This document shows positions 8,170 to 16,458 of a DNA stretch of 64,000 bases, one piece after another (the first letter of the stretch is position 1; every line of letters begins with the position of its first letter). The notes below the pieces were generated by a model that was given only the letters and a program-made list of their open reading frames with translations, had not been told where the DNA came from and made no database searches. The position numbers and the translations under genes are program-made. The stretch comes from Paraburkholderia sejongensis (GTDB lineage Bacteria; Pseudomonadota; Gammaproteobacteria; Burkholderiales; Burkholderiaceae): positions 85,127 through 149,126 of the forward strand of contig NZ_JAJITD010000019.1 in the NCBI RefSeq assembly GCF_020880815.1, in the 5' to 3' direction.

Positions 8170-9837
8170 ATGGCCCGCATTGTTCCCGACGACTGGAAGA
8201 GCCTCGAAGCGACCGGCGCGGCCGCGCGCGAACGCGAAACCCTCACGCTGCTCGAAAAGGCGCTGCCCGCCGATTACACGGTCTACCACGGCGTGCACTG
8301 GACGCGGCTGAACCAGAACTTCTCGGTGTTCGGCGAGGCCGATTTCGTGATTGTCAGTCCGGCGGGGCGGGTGATGATCGTCGAGCAGAAAACCGGCTTT
8401 TTGCGCGAGACGCCGAAGGGGCTGGTCAAGGTCTATCTGCAGACCGAACGCAACGTCGCGATTGCGCTTGCGCATACGATCGAAGGGTTGCACCGGCGCT
8501 TTACCGCGGCGTTCGGCGCGGGCACCTATTTCATCGAGGAGCTGCTGTACTGTCCCGATCACATCGTCAAGGACGCGGCGATCGCCGGCGTGAATCCGGC
8601 GCGCATCGTCGATGCGACGCGGCGCGAGCGGCTTGCCCCGGTGATCCGCGAAGCGTTGCCGGCCGACGAGCCGCGGCTTGCGTGCGCAGCGAAAATCCAT
8701 CACTTCCTCGCCGACGAACTTGCGCTCACGCCCGATACCAGCGCGCTGGTCGGCCAGGCCGGCACGCTGGTCACGCGCCTCGCCGGAGGTCTGGCCACGT
8801 GGGCTCGCAGGCTCGAATTCGAACCGTTCCGTTTGCGCGTGATCGGCACGGCCGGCTCCGGCAAGACCCAGCTCGCGGTGCAGGTGATGAAGGATGCGGT
8901 CGCGCGCGGGGCGCGGCCGTTGTACGTGTGCTTTAACCGGCCGCTTGCCGATCACATCGCGCGGGTCGCGCCGCCCGAGGCGAAGGTTGCCAACTATCAC
9001 CAGCTGTGCGACTGGGTCTTGCGCGATGCGGGCCGCGCGCCGGATTTCCAGGCCGCGCAGGTGTTCGAGCAACTGGAGCAGGGCTTCGCCGCGACGCCGC
9101 TCGGGCCGCACTGGCGGTTCGACGTGCTGATCGTCGATGAAGGGCAGGACTTCCAGCAGCCGTGGGTCGCCGCGCTCGAGCGGCTGCTGGTCCCCGGCGG
9201 CGCCTGGTGGTGGCTGGAGGATCCGCTGCAGAATCTGTACATGCGCGAGCCGGTCGCGCTGGCGGGCTGGACCACGCTGAAGGAAACCACTAATTACCGC
9301 AGTCCACGCGACATCCTCGACTATCTGCGCGAGGTGCTCGGGCCGTCGCTGCCGCTGGCCGCCGCGTTGAGCTCGGGCAGTCCGTTCGACGGCTCCGAGG
9401 TCTCGCTATCCGTGTACGACGACGCGCAGGCGCCGGAAAGCGCGGTGGATGCGACCAAGCGCGCGATCACCCAGGCGCTGTCGCTCGGCTTTCGCAAACA
9501 GGACATCGCGGTGCTGTCGTTTCGCGGCAGAGAGGGTTCGGCGCTCACGGCGCTCGACCATCTCGGGCCGCATCGGCTGCGCAGTTTCACCGGCAAATAC
9601 GATCTGTTCGGCAATCCCGAGTATCGCGACGGCGACGTGCTGTTCGAGTCGATCTATCGCTTCAAGGGGCAGGCGGTGCCGTGCGTGATCTTCACCGAGA
9701 TCGACTTCGACGCGTTCGACGAGCGCATCGCCCGCAAGCTGTTCGTCGGCGCGACGCGCGCTACGATGAAGCTGATCGTGGTCGCGTCGCAGCGGGCCGC
9801 GCGGCATTTGCCGCGAAGCGGGGGCGGCGACGCGTAA
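8170..9837 (+). CDS. NERD nuclease-related domain / superfamily-1 helicase fusion
   Basis: A 555-residue protein with two parts. Residues about 15-120 match a NERD domain, a restriction-endonuclease fold: the pattern 'GEADFVIVSPAGRVMIVEQKTG' offers the acidic residue and E-x-K catalytic set. From about residue 215 it is a UvrD/PcrA-like SF1 ATPase: Walker A GTAGSGKT, Walker B 'VLIVDEGQDF', and the late motif 'LFVGATRATMKLIVV' with the arginine finger. It is shorter than UvrD (about 720 residues) and lacks large 1B/2B insertions. It may process damaged or foreign DNA, but no role has been shown from context; the neighbours are unrelated metabolic genes. Confidence 0.85.
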   Translation: MARIVPDDWKSLEATGAAARERETLTLLEKALPADYTVYHGVHWTRLNQNFSVFGEADFVIVSPAGRVMIVEQKTGFLRETPKGLVKVYLQTERNVAIALAHTIEGLHRRFTAAFGAGTYFIEELLYCPDHIVKDAAIAGVNPARIVDATRRERLAPVIREALPADEPRLACAAKIHHFLADELALTPDTSALVGQAGTLVTRLAGGLATWARRLEFEPFRLRVIGTAGSGKTQLAVQVMKDAVARGARPLYVCFNRPLADHIARVAPPEAKVANYHQLCDWVLRDAGRAPDFQAAQVFEQLEQGFAATPLGPHWRFDVLIVDEGQDFQQPWVAALERLLVPGGAWWWLEDPLQNLYMREPVALAGWTTLKETTNYRSPRDILDYLREVLGPSLPLAAALSSGSPFDGSEVSLSVYDDAQAPESAVDATKRAITQALSLGFRKQDIAVLSFRGREGSALTALDHLGPHRLRSFTGKYDLFGNPEYRDGDVLFESIYRFKGQAVPCVIFTEIDFDAFDERIARKLFVGATRATMKLIVVASQRAARHLPRSGGGDA

Positions 9838-9850
9838 TTACGATGCTGAC

Positions 9851-10798
9851 TCAGTTCCACGCCCGCCCGCTCACAAGCATCCCAGTGCGCGTCAGCGCAT
9901 CCCACCAGATCACCCGCAACAGCGGCGCCTGCTGCGCGATCAGCAGCGCCTGCACCGGCTCGCTTTCGACAAAGTGCGTCACCCCCGCGCGCAACGCCGC
10001 GCTCGCCTTGTGCGCAGCCGCGCCGGCCGGGCTGTCGTCGTGCGTGCCGGGCGCGCGCATCACCAGTTGCAGATGACCGAAGCCGTGGCGCGCGAGCCAT
10101 GCCTCGGTACGCGCGCGATCCATCTCGGGGCGCCCGGTGATGATCGTGCGCACGCGCTGCAGGTCGATGCCGGGCAGCACCTCGAACGGCAGCAGCGCAT
10201 CGCGTTCGGCCAGCGCCGCCAGCAGGTCCTCGTCGTAACGCGCGAGCGGCACGTCGGGCAGCAGGATGCCGTCAAGATCGATCGCGTAGGCCGCGTAGTC
10301 GTGATCGTCGGCCATCGCGGGTGCGGCGCCGGCTTCGACGCGCGCCCAGTCGTCGCGGTACTGCTCGGTGTACGCCTGGCGCTCCCACGGAAACAGCGCG
10401 AAGTAGCCGCGCGCGTCGATTGCGTAGTCGGGCTGCGTGCGGCTCAGCTCGTCGACCGCGCCGGTCAGCGTTTTGACTTGCAGGCCCTGCGCGCGCAGAA
10501 ACGCAATGCAATCGACCAGCGTGAAACCGCGTCCGGCGATGTCCTCGCACAGCAGCACTTTCGAGCCGGCCGGCGGAACCGGCAGCGTCGAGTCCCACGC
10601 GACCGCGCGGGTGCCGCGGTCGTAGCGCAGAAACGCGACTGGCGTGCCGACCGCGTGCGAGACCATCAGCGCGAGCGGTGCGCCGCCGCGCAGAATGCCG
10701 AGCGCCAGCGTGAATTGCTCGGCGAGCAACGTGGGTTGCAGCGATTCGATCCAGTGATCGAGCTGTTCGTACGTCAGAGGCAGGACCGGCTTGTTCAT
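9851..10798 (-). CDS. phosphoribosyltransferase-HAD hydrolase fusion
   Basis: A 315-residue bifunctional protein. The N-terminal half (about 1-150) is a type I phosphoribosyltransferase with a hydrophobic 'ILRGGAPLA' loop and the PRPP-binding signature 'VLLCEDIAGRGFTL'. The C-terminal half (about 175-315) is a HAD-superfamily domain: 'YAIDLDGILLPD' gives the DxDG nucleophile motif, 'TIITGRPEMD' the second motif and 'AAAHKASAAL' a Lys candidate. Motif IV is weak, with Glu where two Asp residues are usual. Fusion suggests a nucleotide or sugar-phosphate product passed between the two sites. The specific reaction is unknown. It is convergent with the NERD helicase gene, 13 bases away. Confidence 0.8.
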   Translation of the reverse strand: MNKPVLPLTYEQLDHWIESLQPTLLAEQFTLALGILRGGAPLALMVSHAVGTPVAFLRYDRGTRAVAWDSTLPVPPAGSKVLLCEDIAGRGFTLVDCIAFLRAQGLQVKTLTGAVDELSRTQPDYAIDARGYFALFPWERQAYTEQYRDDWARVEAGAAPAMADDHDYAAYAIDLDGILLPDVPLARYDEDLLAALAERDALLPFEVLPGIDLQRVRTIITGRPEMDRARTEAWLARHGFGHLQLVMRAPGTHDDSPAGAAAHKASAALRAGVTHFVESEPVQALLIAQQAPLLRVIWWDALTRTGMLVSGRAWN

Positions 10799-11065
10799 GA
10801 CTATCGGGGCGCGAGCTCGCGCGAGGGATGGCGGATGGGCGCGGGGAGGCGGGCGGCGCGAGTCTGACGTGCCGGCGCGACGGCGCGCAGCCGCGCTTTT
10901 GAGACAGCGGATTTTGGCGATATTATGCATGCGGGTCAAAGGTCGCGTGTCGGGGTGGCATGCGTTTGACCGCGCGGCACGACGCGGCCTACCGCGGCGG
11001 CGTCGCGCATCAGCGCCGCCGGTGAGCCGGTCCCGCGAATCAACCAGAAACGGATAACAAAATAG

Positions 11066-11614
11066 ATGGCCAACGTGATTGCAACGCTGCGTGGCAGAGC
11101 AGATGGAACTGGCGCTCCCGGACGGGCGCGCTGGCTGGTGGGACTGATGCTCGCGCTGGCCGCGTGCTGTGCGTACGCGCAGCAGAGCCCGGCGTTGTCG
11201 CTCGACGTGGAAGGCAAGATCGCCAACACCAACGACGCCGCACACCGCGTCTATCACTTCAACGAGGCCCAACTGCTCGCCTTGCCGACCCATACGATCA
11301 CGACCGCGACCACCTGGACGCCGCGCTCGACCTTTACCGGCCCGCTGCTGGCGGACATTCTGAAGGCGGTCGGCGCGTCCGGCACCGAGATCGAATTTCG
11401 CACCTTCGACGACTACACGTACACGGTGCCGGTCTCGGATTGCGCGCGCTACGGCGTGATCGTCGCGTACGCGATGAACGGCCAGCGTCTGAAACTCAGC
11501 GACTTCGGGCCGCTGTTCCTCATTTACCCGCGCGACGCGTTTCCCGACGAACTGAAGGGCGCGCTCGGCGATTCGAAATTCGTATGGCAGATCAAGGCCC
11601 TCGTCGTCAGATAG
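11066..11614 (+). CDS. exported sulfite-oxidase-fold (molybdopterin-domain) protein lacking the Mo-ligand Cys
   Basis: A 182-residue exported protein with an N-terminal signal peptide (cleavage probably after CAYAQ near residue 38). The mature part is an Oxidoreductase_molyb-type fold: 'FTGPLLADILKAVGAS' and 'AYAMNGQRLKLSDFGPLFLIYP' match its conserved substrate-site and core strands. In the catalytic enzymes a Cys coordinates Mo near the start of this core; here the equivalent segment reads TITTATTW with no Cys. It therefore probably binds a ligand or serves as a sensor rather than an oxidoreductase. Its 3' end overlaps the start of the next gene by 31 bases, which implies translational coupling with the hybrid kinase. 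Confidence 0.75.
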   Translation: MANVIATLRGRADGTGAPGRARWLVGLMLALAACCAYAQQSPALSLDVEGKIANTNDAAHRVYHFNEAQLLALPTHTITTATTWTPRSTFTGPLLADILKAVGASGTEIEFRTFDDYTYTVPVSDCARYGVIVAYAMNGQRLKLSDFGPLFLIYPRDAFPDELKGALGDSKFVWQIKALVVR

Positions 11615-13422
11615 CGCAGCGCTCGTGGCGGCGGTTCATGCACGTGCTGATCTGGCTGACCGCGCTGGCGGCGCCGGCCGGCGCGATCGGCTACCTGCTG
11701 TACGCGAACCTGCTCAATCCGCGCGCGACCCAGCAGCTGACCGGCACCTACGACGGCTTCTACTGGGATGCCGCGCAGTTGCAGATCGCCTACGCGCGCT
11801 TCGAAAACCAGCTGCTGCTGTATCAGTCCGGCTCCGACGACGACTACCAGCGGCTGCAGCTGCGTTTCCAGTTGCTGCAATCGAAGCTGCACGTGATGGC
11901 CGGTTCGACGCACCGGCTGTCCGCGGAACTCGCGCTGCTGCAACGGCAGCTCGACGAGATCACCGCGCTCGATCATCTGCTCGACGCGGTCCAGCCGGAG
12001 CTCGACGCGCTGGAGCATGACCGGCGCGGCGCGACGCGGATCGTCCGGCAGATGCACGAGCACTGGAACGAGGTCAACGATCTCGCGCTGTCGCGCCGTT
12101 TCGCCGACGTCGCCGACCGCGAGGCGATGAACCGCGATTTCATCGACAAGCGGCGGATGCTGTTCGCCGGCGGCCTGTTGCTGTTGCTGTTGTCGGCGGC
12201 GGCGACGCTGCTGCTGGTGCTGAACGGCCGGCGCCGCGCCCGGCTCATGCGTCAGCAGCGCGCGGCGCTCGACGCCGAGCATCAGGCAAGCCGCGCCGCG
12301 CGCGAAGCGGCGCTCGCGAAGGATGCGTTTCTCGGCATGATCAGCCACGAGCTGCGCACGCCGTTGCACGCGATCGTGTCGTCGGTCGAACTGCTCGGCT
12401 TTAATTACCACTCCGAGGCCGACCGCAAGGTGATCCAGCGGCTCGAAACCGCCGCGCGTCATCTCGAAGCGCAGATGAAGGACCTGACCGACTATGCGCG
12501 GCTCGGCGCCGGCAAGCTCGAATTGCGGCACCAGCATTTCGAGCCGCGCGAGTTGCTGGCGTCGATCGTCGACGAACACGCGATGTCCGCCGAGGCCCGC
12601 GGCCTGACGCTCGAAAGCGCGGCGAGCGGCGCCGCAGGCCTCGTCGAGTCGGACCCGCACCGGATCCGCCAGATCGTCAACAACCTCGTCACCAACGCGA
12701 TCCGCTACACCGAAACCGGCGGCGTGCGGGTCGAGTTGCGGCAGCAGCCGGCGCTGCTGGTGTTCGTCGTCAGCGACACCGGGCCGGGCGTGCCGCTCGC
12801 GCAGATTCCGCGGATCTTCGAAGAGTTCACGCAACTCGACGCGTCGCGCACGCGCCGCTTCGAAGGCGCGGGGATGGGACTGGCGATCGTGCAGGGGCTC
12901 GTCAAGCTGTTCGGCGGCACGGTCGATGTCGCGAGCACGCCGGGCAAGGGCACGACCTTCACGGTGAGCATTCCGGTGGTGCCGGTCGCGACCGTCGAGC
13001 CGCTCGGCGAAGAGGCGCAGGCGCGGCCGGACGGCGCGCGGCCGTGCGTGCTGATCGTCGACGACAACCGGCTGATTCGCGAGTCGCTCGGCGAGATGGC
13101 CGAGCACATGGGCTACGACGCGTATGCGCTCGGCAACGCCGACGACGCGCTCGCGTGGCTCGACACCCACCGCTGCGACGTGGTACTGCTCGATCTGCAT
13201 ATGCCGGAGCGCGACGGCTACACGTTTCTCGCGGACTTCGCGACGCGCGGCGGACCGTCGGCGGGCGTGCCGGTGATCGTGGTCAGCGCGTACGCGCCGG
13301 AACTCGTGCGCGAAGGGCAGAGCGATGCGCCGCCGTTCTTCGAGACGTTATTAAAGCCGGTGCATTACGAGGATCTGAAGCACGCGCTGCAGCGGGCGCT
13401 GGCAGCGCGGCGCAAGGAGTGA
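11584..13422 (+). CDS. hybrid sensor histidine kinase/response regulator
   Basis: A 612-residue membrane kinase. A first membrane helix (about 20-42) and a second (about 195-215, LLLLLLSAAATLLLVL) enclose a helical periplasmic sensor domain. A coiled linker leads to HisKA (ISHELRTPLHAIVSSVELL, His is the phosphoacceptor), then HATPase_c with the N box (NNLVTNAIRYT), G1 box (VSDTGPGVP) and G2 box (GAGMGLAIVQG). A C-terminal receiver domain has VDD, 'VVLLDLHMPERDG' and 'LLKPVHY'. The start was placed at 11584 so that the frame overlaps the upstream sensor protein; the ATG at 11638 is an alternative. It probably works with the adjacent molybdopterin-fold protein and the convergent BetR-type regulator. 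Confidence 0.9.
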   Translation: MADQGPRRQIAQRSWRRFMHVLIWLTALAAPAGAIGYLLYANLLNPRATQQLTGTYDGFYWDAAQLQIAYARFENQLLLYQSGSDDDYQRLQLRFQLLQSKLHVMAGSTHRLSAELALLQRQLDEITALDHLLDAVQPELDALEHDRRGATRIVRQMHEHWNEVNDLALSRRFADVADREAMNRDFIDKRRMLFAGGLLLLLLSAAATLLLVLNGRRRARLMRQQRAALDAEHQASRAAREAALAKDAFLGMISHELRTPLHAIVSSVELLGFNYHSEADRKVIQRLETAARHLEAQMKDLTDYARLGAGKLELRHQHFEPRELLASIVDEHAMSAEARGLTLESAASGAAGLVESDPHRIRQIVNNLVTNAIRYTETGGVRVELRQQPALLVFVVSDTGPGVPLAQIPRIFEEFTQLDASRTRRFEGAGMGLAIVQGLVKLFGGTVDVASTPGKGTTFTVSIPVVPVATVEPLGEEAQARPDGARPCVLIVDDNRLIRESLGEMAEHMGYDAYALGNADDALAWLDTHRCDVVLLDLHMPERDGYTFLADFATRGGPSAGVPVIVVSAYAPELVREGQSDAPPFFETLLKPVHYEDLKHALQRALAARRKE

Positions 13423-13437
13423 CGGCGCAAGGAGTGA
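13409..13437. repeat. 15-bp tandem duplication at the kinase stop codon
   Basis: The 14-mer GGCGCAAGGAGTGA at 13409-13422, which includes the kinase stop codon, recurs at 13424-13437 with a 15-bp period. It looks like a slippage duplication and has no visible function. Confidence 0.55.
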
Positions 13438-13473
13438 AGGCAGTTGCGCAGGCAGTGACATCGCCCGCCGGCC

Positions 13474-14328
13474 TCACGGCCGGTTCAGACGTTTCGACAG
13501 ATCGGCGACCAGAATCGCCATGCGCGCGGGCTTCTCGTAACAGGCGACGTTGTAATCGCGGATGACCTGGCTGATCTCCGATTCGCTGGCCTTGCCGGTC
13601 AGCAGCTCGCCGGTCAGCACGAAGATCGGCGCATCCGGGTTTTCCGACCCGCGCACCGCGCGGATCGCCGCCGCCGAGGTCTGCGTGCCGAACAGCCAGT
13701 CGACGATCACGCCGTCGAACACCTGAGTCTGCAATTGCTCGGTGAAGGCCGCGAGCCCATAGATCGCCACCGCGGTGAAGCCGCTGCGCTCCAGATAGTC
13801 GCGCAGATTGTCGGCGCTCGCGCGATCGTCGTCGACGACCGCGATGGTCGGCTTGTCGGTCTCGGCGCGGCGCGGATAGATCTCGATCTTGTGGACCTCG
13901 TAGGCACTCTGGTACAGCGTGCCGTCGTGCCGCGCGACCCGCCACTGACCGAGCCGCGAATAGGCGACGAACTCCGGCCGGCTGCCGGGCTCGAGCGCGG
14001 CGCCGACCCACGCGGTGCAGGCCAGTTCCGTAGCGCCGATGCAGAACAGCGCCTCCTGGGCCACCGCGCCGACCACGCCCGGATCGAGCGATTGCGCGCC
14101 GAACAGCTGCGCCGCCGGTTCGTCGAATACTTCGGCGACTTTCTTGATCTGCGACAGGGTCCACGGGCTATTGCCGCGCAGTTTGCGGTGCCCTTGGGAA
14201 AAACTCAGGTCGAGGATCCGGCATAGCTCCGTGGTCTGCTGGCGTTTGCCGATTCCATGCCGGCTCATCAACTCGCGCACGCGCTCGGCAACCGCGATGG
14301 AGTCGGGTGAGTGTGTTTCGTTGGCCAT
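13474..14328 (-). CDS. BetR-domain DNA-binding response regulator
   Basis: A 284-residue regulator with an unusual domain order. The N-terminal 80 residues form a BetR/lambda-repressor-like helix-turn-helix (VRELMSRHGIGKRQQTTELCRILDLSFSQGHRKLRG). A middle stretch follows (about 80-155). The C-terminal receiver domain begins 'TIAVVDDDRASADNL', with the acidic set, the Asp acceptor in 'VIVDWLFG' and the Lys in 'CYEKPA'. It converges tail to tail with the hybrid kinase gene, 51 bases away, and is the likely cognate regulator. A 13-bp palindrome sits about 125 bases upstream of its start. Confidence 0.85.
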   Translation of the reverse strand: MANETHSPDSIAVAERVRELMSRHGIGKRQQTTELCRILDLSFSQGHRKLRGNSPWTLSQIKKVAEVFDEPAAQLFGAQSLDPGVVGAVAQEALFCIGATELACTAWVGAALEPGSRPEFVAYSRLGQWRVARHDGTLYQSAYEVHKIEIYPRRAETDKPTIAVVDDDRASADNLRDYLERSGFTAVAIYGLAAFTEQLQTQVFDGVIVDWLFGTQTSAAAIRAVRGSENPDAPIFVLTGELLTGKASESEISQVIRDYNVACYEKPARMAILVADLSKRLNRP

Positions 14329-14453
14329 ACTGCTTGAGAATCCGCCGTCTTAAAGGGTACAGGGGGAGCGCGTTCGACAGGCGCCGCCGTCCGCGCGCGG
14401 GTAGTGCGCAAGGGTCGGCTACGCCGGGGTCAGCCAATTTACCGTAAAAAAAT

Positions 14454-14466
14454 TCACAATTTGTGA
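14454..14466. promoter_or_regulatory. palindrome TCACAATTTGTGA upstream of the BetR regulator
   Basis: A perfect odd palindrome (TCACAA-T-TTGTGA) in an AT-rich patch of the 280-base gap between the regulator gene start and hipA. It is a plausible operator for the BetR-type protein; no experiment or family consensus supports it. Confidence 0.4.
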
Positions 14467-14608
14467 TTTTGTCAGGCCGCCCGCCGGGTCGCCGATTGCA
14501 GGCGACGCAACGGTCCACGCCCACGTTTTTATGCATTACGCATGAACGTATTTTACCGGCGAAACGCTGACGAAACGGTAGGGATTGCGCGTAAGGAGTC
14601 GCGCGGCT

Positions 14609-15949
14609 TCAGTTGGCCGGCATGGCGTCGAGTTTGCGCGCCGCGTTCTTCAACCCTTTGAGAATCCGTTCCGCGACTTTCGACGGAAAGCGATCGGGCA
14701 ATGCCGCCGCGACCCGGTCGATCACGCCGGGCGTCTGTTCGATCAGCCGCTGGATCAGCGGCTCGGCGTCGTCGCCGTACGAGCACTTGAGCGCCATCGC
14801 GTTGAAATGCCGCCGCTGCACGTCGCGAAACGCGTCGTGCTTGCTGCGCGACCACAGGCCCATCGCGAGGCGCGCCTTGTACCACGACCACTGATTCGGA
14901 CCGTTGCCTTCGACCGGCCAGATCGACATCACGTCGTAGAGCGGCGTGAGCCGGAACTGGCCGCGCGCGAGCAGGCGGATGCTGAAGTTCTTCGCGTGGC
15001 CATCCGGTGCGGCGAGCATCCAGAACAGGATCTGGCTGGCGAGCAGGGTTTCGAGGTCGCGCCGCGCATCGACCGATTGCTGCAGGATCCGCGCGAGCTC
15101 GCGGATTCCCGGGCCGCCCTGGTTTTCGTACTTGCGATGCGACGGCACGCCATACACCTGGCAAAAGTCCTCCTGCGGCAGACGCAGCAGCCAGTTGCCG
15201 CTCGAATGCAGCTGGCGGTCGAAGCGCTCGACCGCCAGCACGCGCTGCTTGCCGAAGCTGAGCACCTCGGTGTTGGCGACCGGCAAGCCGTACTCGCGCA
15301 GAATCCGCAGACACAGCCATTCGTTCTCGACCGACGTGCTCAAATCCGTGAGCCGGTTGCCGACGAGGCCGAGCGGCAGCTTGAAGATGTGGGTGGTCGG
15401 CGTGGCGCCGTGCGGCCGTTGCCAGCGACCGTCGTGCCACAGCAGCGCGGTCTTTTCCTGCGCGCCGGCGAGCGAGATGCGGAAGTCGTCGGGTTGATCG
15501 GGCGCGCCGAGCGTCGGATTGGTCACCGTCTGGGCCAGCAGCAGCTCGATTTCGTCGTCGGTGAGCGGGGTGCCCTCGATCCGGTCGACCCCGCTCGGCA
15601 CGTCGTCTTCGGCAAGCAGCTGGACCGCGCCGACGCAGTCGCGGCCGATCGCCTGCAGCAGATCGAAGGCGTCGAGCGTCTCGGTCTGGTAGCGTGCCGC
15701 GATGCGTCTGCGGATCGCCTCGCTGTCGGGCAGCAGGTTGTCGAAGTAGTTGAGGACGTGCGGCCCTTTGTGCGCGCGGTTGCCGGGCATGAACTGCAAC
15801 GACAGTGACAGCGGCCGCCCGGCGGGCGACGCGACCCAACCGGCTTCGTAGACGAATTCCATCGGGCCGCGCGTGGGCAGGCGCCAGAGCCCGACGCGTT
15901 CGCCGTTGGCCCAGACCGACAGGGCGCGGGAGTGAGTGGGCCGCGCCAT
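14609..15949 (-). CDS. hipA: HipA-family serine/threonine kinase toxin
   Basis: A 446-residue kinase toxin of the HipBA toxin-antitoxin family. The N-terminal HipA_N subdomain (residues about 1-110; 'LWRLPTRGPMEFVYEAGW', 'LPDSEAIRRRIA') is followed by the catalytic HipA_C core: 'SLAGAQEKTALLW' (the phosphate-loop/autophosphorylation stretch), 'THIFKLP' (ATP-anchoring Lys), 'AVERFDR', 'DGHAKNFS' (catalytic Asp/Asn) and 'LTPLYDVMS' (Mg-binding Asp). All key residues are intact, so an active kinase is expected. In E. coli HipA phosphorylates glutamyl-tRNA synthetase and causes persistence. The gene starts one base after hipB stops, so the two are co-translated. Confidence 0.93.
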   Translation of the reverse strand: MARPTHSRALSVWANGERVGLWRLPTRGPMEFVYEAGWVASPAGRPLSLSLQFMPGNRAHKGPHVLNYFDNLLPDSEAIRRRIAARYQTETLDAFDLLQAIGRDCVGAVQLLAEDDVPSGVDRIEGTPLTDDEIELLLAQTVTNPTLGAPDQPDDFRISLAGAQEKTALLWHDGRWQRPHGATPTTHIFKLPLGLVGNRLTDLSTSVENEWLCLRILREYGLPVANTEVLSFGKQRVLAVERFDRQLHSSGNWLLRLPQEDFCQVYGVPSHRKYENQGGPGIRELARILQQSVDARRDLETLLASQILFWMLAAPDGHAKNFSIRLLARGQFRLTPLYDVMSIWPVEGNGPNQWSWYKARLAMGLWSRSKHDAFRDVQRRHFNAMALKCSYGDDAEPLIQRLIEQTPGVIDRVAAALPDRFPSKVAERILKGLKNAARKLDAMPAN

Positions 15950-15950
15950 C

Positions 15951-16214
15951 TCACCACTCGGTCGCGGCCGGGGTTTCGGCGGGCGGCGGCGGGTCCTGGT
16001 CCTGGTCCTGAACCTGCAGCCGCAGACCGTAGACGCCGCACAGCGCCAGCAGCTGCGCGACGGTCACGGTGCTGGCGTCGGACTCGAACGCGGAGATGCG
16101 GCTCTGGCTGACGCCGATCCGCGCGGCCGCTTCGGCCTGCGTGAAGCCGGCCTCGCGCCGGCTGGCCGACAGCAGTTGGGCCAGTTGGGCCGGTGTCGCA
16201 ATGAAACTGAGCAT
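15951..16214 (-). CDS. hipB: HipB-family XRE antitoxin
   Basis: An 87-residue antitoxin and autorepressor. Residues about 8-65 form a Cro/C1-type helix-turn-helix (LAQLLSASRREAGFTQAEAAARIGVSQSRISAFESD). The last 20 residues form a Pro/Gln/Asp-rich tail ending in Trp, like the flexible HipB C-terminus that targets it for proteolysis. It precedes hipA with a 1-base gap. Three complete near-palindromes and one half-site, evenly spaced, cover its promoter and are its probable operators. Confidence 0.93.
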   Translation of the reverse strand: MLSFIATPAQLAQLLSASRREAGFTQAEAAARIGVSQSRISAFESDASTVTVAQLLALCGVYGLRLQVQDQDQDPPPPAETPAATEW

Positions 16215-16233
16215 GGCGGATTATCTGCGATAC

Positions 16234-16330
16234 GAATAAATGCATTATATTCGCGATATGAATATTTGGCAAATATTCGTGTGGTGAATAAACGGCAAAT
16301 ATTCGCTTTAAGAATAAATGGTGTCGCATC
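16234..16330 (-). promoter_or_regulatory. hipBA promoter with four phased HipB operator sites
   Basis: Three 19-bp near-palindromes of the form GAATA-N9-(T)ATTC begin at 16234, 16260 and 16286, exactly 26 bp apart; a fourth half-site GAATA begins at 16312, again 26 bp on. On the minus strand a sigma-70-type promoter lies inside them: -35 TTGCCA (16272-16267) inside site 2, a 17-bp spacer, and -10 TATAAT (16249-16244) inside site 1. HipB binding would block RNA polymerase. The sequence pattern is seen directly; occupancy by HipB is inferred. Confidence 0.75.
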
Positions 16331-16458
16331 GACCATTCCGCTGTATCGCCCGCGCAGCGCGGGTTTGCGCGCCGCGAGGTGTTCGGTCTCGCGCGCGGCA
16401 TTGCGAACAACGCGTGCGCCTGCGAAGATGACGCCCACTTTCCGTCACCCGTTCCGTC

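Noticed and set aside
11524..13200. Long open frame antisense to the hybrid kinase
   Set aside because: Arg/His/Glu-rich shadow translation with no domain.
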